Position numbers and translations under genes: made by a program. 64,000 nt of DNA from assembly GCF_963966145.1 (NCBI RefSeq), contig NC_091048.1, positions 16,244,001 through 16,308,000 on the forward strand, given 5' to 3'. The notes below the pieces were generated by a model. The model saw only the letters and a list, made by a program, of their open reading frames with translations. It was not told the origin of the DNA and did no database searches. The first letter of the stretch is position 1; every line of letters starts with the position of its first letter. This DNA is from Tenebrio molitor (taxonomy: Eukaryota; Arthropoda; Insecta; Coleoptera; Tenebrionidae). Below, piece after piece: positions 57,945 through 64,000 of this stretch.

Positions 57945-60143
57945 TTTATTAAAGTCATGTTTGATTTGGTTGCTACCCTAACACTGTTCCTATGAAGCCA
58001 GATCAACATAGACACAAGATAGACAATGCCAATAAAATTATCCTATAATCAAGAACATTTGTCAGCATTAACCGTGTGTCTTCTCCGATTGATATGCTTC
58101 ATTGTGACGTTTAAAGTTACATACGTCATTTGAAGAGTGTAATACAATTGATTTTACTTTCTGAAATTTCGATATAAGTATTTAATATCTGAAATTGCAG
58201 TCTTTACTACTTACTTTTTGACGTGAATTTAAATTTTTAGTCGGGTTCTTGGAAAGCATTTCATTATAACTTGAATCACGACTGTACACATTTTGTTACA
58301 CAACGTCAATAAATAACTTCCTAACCTTACTTTCTCACTGTCGTTCATACTGTAGTTTATGTCGTTTTTAATAATAATAAAAGCTCATCACAGCCGTTTT
58401 CCATTTGTTACACATTTGTCACAGCATTCCAAACAGATTGAGTTAACGCATAAAAATGCCTAATCGTGGAAAAAAGAAATTTGTAAGTAATAATATTTAT
58501 CAAAAAATCGCAATTAATTTATTTATTAATATTAATCCTATAACATTATTGAAGCTGGTTCCAGATACTTCCCTTAATCGCCAACGTTGTTATAAACATG
58601 CAATAAAATTCTAATGCTTTAGACTTGCTTCGAAAAATAAGCCAAAATAATGTCTAGTGTAATTGTTTAGACTTTTTTTTCGCCATCCATTTGTGAAACA
58701 TATCATATTCTATCTCATACTTGTTCATAGATTTAATTTTGGTAAGAAATTCAGTTATGTTGCTTTAGTCTCTGTGATGATATCTTGGGGAACATTTTCC
58801 TTAGACTCACTACAGGAATGCATTTTAAAAAATTCGTAAAAACGTGACATAACCATTGAGGATTAAATAGATTGTTTACTCTGATGCTTTGATTTTCAGA
58901 AAGTATAATTCACATTTTAACGTTATTTTCTAAAAAAATTAAAATAAGGTAGGAGGAAAAATCATGTGGATACCTCTGGAATTTTATTTTTAACAGTTCT
59001 CTTATCATGAGTAAAAAAAATTCACACTTAGATTATTACTACAAGTTACTGGCTTAAACTAAAACTTTAGATTAAATGAAAAAAAAATGAAAAATCATGT
59101 TTGGCCGATGATTTTGAAGTTTATGTTGATTCTGAACAACTTTTCTTAATAACTTTTTGTCGTATTCACCACATACAAGGCACTTTACTCTACAGAAAAA
59201 TAGGTTTTTTGAAAATTTCCAAGGCATACTCGACTTTTCAAAACTAAAATCCTGTTAAAAATTAGTCTTTTACCAAGCAGGGCTAAACCCCAAAAAATGA
59301 AAATTTAAATCGAATTTTTTTTATCTTTTACAAGAGTCGTTTCATCTATCCGGGGACACACTGTATGTATTTACAAAAAAAGCAATAAGTTCAATCTTTG
59401 AATATGAATTTCATCTCCTACTAGAAAGTTTCATGATAAAATTCGTGACATATTTTTGTTGATCTTAATAATAACATCTATGGCGCATGTATGTTCTTTG
59501 ATGATTATGCTTCATAGTCGTTTTGTACACCTGATACGAATTACCATTCCTTTTATGTTCATATTTGTGCACATCAGCTAACACGCCTCTTTAGTCCACT
59601 GCGATCATTATTACAATTTTAATTTAATTTAATTGCAACACATTCAATTTATTTGTTTGTTTTACTACCTAAAAATATTGTGAAATAAACATTTTAGAAA
59701 CGTATGTTTATTTGTCTTTCCTAGAACTTGATGCGTATCGACTCTAGTTATTATTCAATAAGTCGAAAATTAATGGAAGAGCTTTGTGCTTTTTTTTCCA
59801 TAAGCGTGGAGAGAATTGCGTCCAATCGATTCAGTCGACCTAGGACTGGCCTTGTACGAAGTGTATTACAAATTTTGTAAAAATTAATTAACGATTGAAT
59901 TTTTCCGTAGCATTTTCTTAAAATATAAGTATTCACAAAATTTAGAAAGTCCATATTTGTACAGAAGGATGTTATACATTTTTTGTTCGAACGCTAAAGC
60001 AAAAAAAAATACAAAATTAAAAGGCCAGTAATTGGAAAAATATTAAATTGTATTTATTTTAATTTGAGTTATTTACTCTACTTTTAAGTAGGTATTTTGC
60101 ATTAAACATTTAATTTTAATGGCGCCATTTTCAGATAGGTATA
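57945..60143. other. Anonymous sequence
   Basis: No gene recognised. GGGGACACACTGTATGTA at about 59350 looks like an isolated mariner-type end. Confidence 0.4.
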
Positions 60144-61494
60144 TACTGAGTGACATTAGAAGAAATAAGAAATAATAGGAATTTTAAATTGATTTTTATA
60201 GAACATATTAGTCTTGCCTCAACGTAAAACTGATTAAAATTTCAGCCTCTCATCTCTTTAGTTTTTTTTTATGCATACCGTTTTTACCTCTTTTCTTTCT
60301 TCTCCTTAAAACACTCATTCACAATTCAGTTAAAACGTGTCTGATTTTCTGTCACAATTTTTGACACAACCTACGGCTTTTAAGTACGAAGAGGTAGACA
60401 ATACCACCAAGTAAGTGATTTTGATAGGGGTCGAATTGTAGCGTTCCGCGAAGCTGGTTTATTATATTATGTACTGGGAAATTGCCGTTCGCGTTGATCG
60501 TAGTGCCGCTATGGTAGTGCGAATTTGTCAAATATGGGAGGAAGAGAGACGAGGGATAAGACGAAGACCCATTGGACCAAGACCAAGACCCATTACAGCC
60601 CGCCAGGCTCACAGAGACCGTTTCTCCACAAGTCGGCAAAAGAGGGTAGGCCTGTTAACATGAGAACCATATACCGCCGCTGGGTTGTTGTCTTATCGTC
60701 TTCGTCTAGTGCTTCTTTTGACCGCTGGATATCGTCGTCAAAGATTGGAGTGGTTCAGAGAACGACAGCAATGGAGGGAGGAATGGCACAATAGGGTGTT
60801 CAGCGATTAATCCAGGTTCTGTTTGGGGATGCACGATGGTCGCAGGGGAGTAAGAAGACGTCATGGAGTTGAGTTTGATGTTGAGAAGTCCATTCACCGC
60901 ACTGTTGGAGTAATGGTATGGGGTACTATTGGTTATGGCAGCAGATCATCATTAGTTTTCATTCGGAGCAGTATGACATCTGTGCGCTACATAAACGAAG
61001 TTCTGGAACCGTTCTTGTTGCCTTACCTAAATGGTCTTCATCAGCCAATATTTTAACAAGATAACGCTCGCTCACATGTAGCCAGAAGAACATACACTGC
61101 AGTACAGTTCTTAAATGAAACTGGTGTCAACATTTCACCGTGGCCTGCCAGATCTTCCGATCTACACCCGATCGAACATGTTTGGGATGTGATCGGGAGA
61201 AGACTGACCACTTTGCACTGCCCCCCACAGACCCTAGCTCAACTCCAACATGAAATTCAAGTTGCCTGGGACCAAGTGCCTCAAAAAGACATTGATCACC
61301 TCATTTCGTCAATGCCCAGGCGGTTAAATGAATGTATCCAAAACCGAGGTCTTCAAACGAATTATTAATTTTTTGTCAATTATTAGTTGCTGTAAGAGGC
61401 TGAAATTTTTACGTTGAGTCAAGGCCAATATGTTGTATAAAAATCAATTTAAAACAACTATTATTTCTTGGTGTTCCACTTCTAATGTCCCACA
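60144..61494 (+). mobile_element. Tc1-like transposon, decayed
   Basis: The left TIR (ACTGAGTGACATTAGAAG) and right TIR (inward ACTGTGGGACATTAGAAG) remain alignable for about 100 bp, sharing TTTTAAATTGATTTTTATA and CAACGTAAAA, to AAATTTCAGCCTCT. The full length is about 1.35 kb, normal for Tc1 elements. Encloses the transposase relic. Confidence 0.88.
60400..61368 (+). pseudogene. Tc1-like DD37E transposase, inactivated
   Basis: The N-terminal paired-like HTH starts DFDRGRIVAFREAGLL, then shifts frame to EIAVRVDRSAAMVVRICQIW. A GRPR-like hinge follows as GPRPRPITARQ. Another shift leads to RTIYRRW and LEWFRERQQWREEWHNRVF. From there one frame runs to the end: first catalytic Asp at 60805-60807 (next codon a TAA where the family has Glu), MVWGTIGYGSRSSL, a TAA at 61054, QDNARSHVA with the second Asp at 61060-61062, and SSDLHPIEHVW with Glu at 61174-61176. 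There are 37 residues between the second Asp and the Glu, so DD37E, a recognised Tc1-related group. The natural stop is at 61366-61368. Two stops plus at least two frameshifts make it dead. Confidence 0.9.
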
Positions 61495-64000
61495 GTGTCA
61501 TTTCGTGGTACTAAAACTCCGAAAACACATTCGTCAATAAACATGGAAACCGTAAACATAACAATTTATTGCGTGAACCCTTCACTGCGATTCTAAATCA
61601 AAATAATGTATAACACCATCGGGTAATAGATCTCCAATATTTCGTAATCCCGTAAGGCTTCAGTAAAGCGGAGTTGATCGTATGGTTTCATTAAAAGCTC
61701 TATTGCGTAAGTTCGAACTTAGTGTAAAATAAAAATGCCAAAATGGAGGCTTTCAATGCCGCAATCACGAAAGCTCTGTTTCTTCGCACCGATTCATCAA
61801 TAATAATTACGCGTCGGGGGTGCCCACCTTACCATCATTAAGATCGCGCCAAGATACTTCCATTGTGTGATTTCGATTTTTCCTATAATCCGGTCCTAAT
61901 AAATCAAACTTAATAGAGGTCCCAAATGGGCCGACGCCAGCTGTCACTCACTCCGGCTTTTAATAATTCCAGACATCGTACACAGTTGACATGGCAACGG
62001 TGCACCTGGTCCGAGGCTTCTTCTGAATATTACATGCGACGGTGGTGACCCTCCTGTCACTTATCCTCCATTTCTCCATCTCTTCACCCCTCGGAAAAAT
62101 ATCGATTAGGGGTTATTCGAGTGTATCGATTGCGGCGGCCATCGCTGGCCGGACACGTCAGACAACCGGAGGGAATCCTGCGATCAGACACGTGTTCCAC
62201 TGCTAAGTCACTGACTTATTGATGACGTTGGAGGACCGTCTGTCTGGCCGAGGCGAAGATTCAAAACAGAAAAATAAATTCGGGCCGATGGGACGGTGCA
62301 ACGTCAAAACCGTCCGATTTATCAAACGTGATGTATTAAATTCTGTAAAAAGCTTCTGAAAAGACGAACTGTAAAGCTTTATCTCAGCTGATTTTATTAC
62401 TTCAGATTCTGTGAAGCTCCCTACTTTGGACTTGTCCCCATTTAGATTAGATTAAATTTTTAATGGATGGCCATTTTTGGACCCCTTACTTCATTTCACA
62501 TCCCATTACCTTTAGTTTTTCGAGGAAATGTACCGATATGTGGAGACGGTATGCCACAAGCAAAATCCACACAAAATCTTTTAATCTCTGAATTAGTCCG
62601 GTATGATCAATTCGTAATCAATAAAATACGCGAAACTTCTCGCTGAGGAATTTAATTTCAACTTCAAAAAGGAATTGTTACGCCTCCGTTAATGGATTTA
62701 TCAAGTTTATTAACTCGCTGCTAAGATCATCAACAAGACGTTAAAACTGCATTAACGTACGTGAGCGAGCTAGAAGCTTATGAGCTTTGTTGTAGTCCTG
62801 ACAAGGAGATATTATTGCAACATTGATGCTCTTTATCAGAGTACGTGTTCGCCGTGCTTTCAATTAACTCTTATTTTGTCTACGTGAAGTCAAAGTACGA
62901 CAAGCTCTTTCCTCTATAGTTGACAAACTTTTTGCACTTTTTGTACTTTTAAGTGACAACATTTTAAAGAGGGTGATATACTTACGTTATTTCTTGTTTA
63001 AAGCGAATTAGTCAAACAAAACAAAAACGTTTCAACTGTAAATTCATATATTCTAAATCAATTAACCCAACGTCAACTAAACTTTGTGCCACCCTCTATT
63101 GAAATTGCCTAAAGAGGCTTCATTGTCTTTATTGAATATGCTAAAATAATTTTAAAATTTTTGTAGTAAATTTTTTAATCAAGTCACCCCAAAATGTCAT
63201 TTTCTTATGTACGAGAAAACTTAGTTATAACCTCGATTTTTGACTCAACATATTCATTAAAAATACCTAATAGTGAAAAATATAGCAACACATACACAGA
63301 ACAAATAAAATGGCAAATAAAATTCTGTACCACCAAGGAGATATTTATGTAATCTGTTTGAATTTTTTGTACATTTTGGATTAGAACACTGTCAAAATTC
63401 TGCAGTCTCTATTGTTTGGTTTTCCTGAAAATTAAATAAATTAAAATTTAAATCATTAGATGCAATGATCCTAAATTATAAAATTTAAAATCGTATGATT
63501 TTTGAAATGTTTGAATTTGAATTTGTGTTAGTGAGGAGCCAAGGCGTACTAATTTTGATGGGATCAGTTCTTTGGAAAATATACGCAGTTTGGCATATTT
63601 TTAATGATAAACTGAAAATAGTACTTATTTCTGCTAGCTAAATGATGTTCTAGTTATGAATGCCAAAAGAACAAAAAAATCTAACAATAAATATGTTTTG
63701 CTCCAATTGCCTTAAAAGAGGTTACTTTTAATACCGTTTTCTGTTACTAAATTTGATGTTTTTGTAACTGTACAAAAACATTACGTGTTATTAAGGCAAC
63801 ACTTTTACGTAGCACACAATTTTTTACTTGCAACTAAATATGTAAACAAAACAAAAGTCAAAACTGTTTCTTTGGTTACACGAATATTTCAATAAAACGT
63901 TCTCTTTAAAATTTTAGGTTTCGTGCTTTTCATGATATGACTCCTTTGCTTAGTTGGAGAAAAAATTGTATCTGTCATTCGAAATAAAAGTGTTTTTTTT
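61495..64000. other. Anonymous sequence
   Basis: No gene or repeat pair recognised. 61.9-62.3 kb is noticeably richer in G+C than the rest of the flank and could hold conserved non-coding or promoter DNA, but no exon is visible. Confidence 0.4.

Noticed and set aside
59751..59954. 67-codon minus-strand frame resembling a transposase linker (RPVLGRLNRL)
   Set aside because: The similarity is too short and no TIRs or further transposase motifs are nearby.

Overview
The window is AT-rich animal DNA and most likely insect. The evidence is a Drosophila-copia-type retrotransposon primed by the initiator tRNA-Met anticodon arm, several relics of the mariner-like transposase family common in insects, a Tc1-like DD37E transposase relic, and many short TA-flanked inverted-repeat elements. 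A beetle is plausible, but nothing here proves the order. I could not identify any host protein-coding exon, rRNA or tRNA gene. The window reads as intergenic or large-intron DNA shaped by nested transposon insertions.

Layout. 1-1.56 kb: nothing recognised. 1.56-14.4 kb: a dense run of elements, namely a CCGGGTG long-TIR element (1559-2252), three hairpin/inverted-repeat units (2418-2786, 3016-3412, 8370-8789), MITEs at 5652-5963, 5973-6201 and 7301-7570, a degenerate ~320-bp tandem repeat (6214-7110), a further hairpin unit (11315-11716), a TIR element carrying a deleted gene remnant (12393-13291) and two MITEs (13861-14190, 14230-14379). 14.4-17.4 kb: mostly anonymous. 17.4-20.7 kb: mariner-family relics, one inserted in another, and a decayed THAP-type zinc finger. 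22.5-26.6 kb: two abutting MITEs, more hairpin units and a third transposase relic. 26.76-32.70 kb: a three-level nest in which a hairpin unit is split by an internally deleted mariner-like element, itself split by a full-length copia element with apparently identical LTRs and an open gag-pol frame. 35-40 kb: another hairpin unit, and a 1.1-kb TIR element with a 5-bp target duplication that holds a hairpin unit and a MITE. 43.5-46.2 kb: an 8-bp-TSD long-TIR element, a MITE and a decayed transposase. 47-55.5 kb: a hairpin unit and several TIR elements, including a MITE with an 8-bp duplication inside another MITE. 60.1-61.5 kb: a Tc1-like DD37E transposase relic between ~100-bp TIRs.

The only gene that looks functional is the copia gag-pol on the minus strand (27870-31934). 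All other coding traces are broken transposase or transposon-borne pieces.

The most unusual signal is a set of about ten units with one architecture but different sequences: an edge like AATAGTATATTA, a ~80-130-nt imperfect hairpin whose upper stem or loop often holds ACGAGTG, a T-rich 14-24-bp inverted repeat, a spacer of usually 100-400 bp often made of short palindromic or tandem repeats, and the inverted partner. The layout resembles Helentron-derived INE/HINE elements, but the stems differ from copy to copy.
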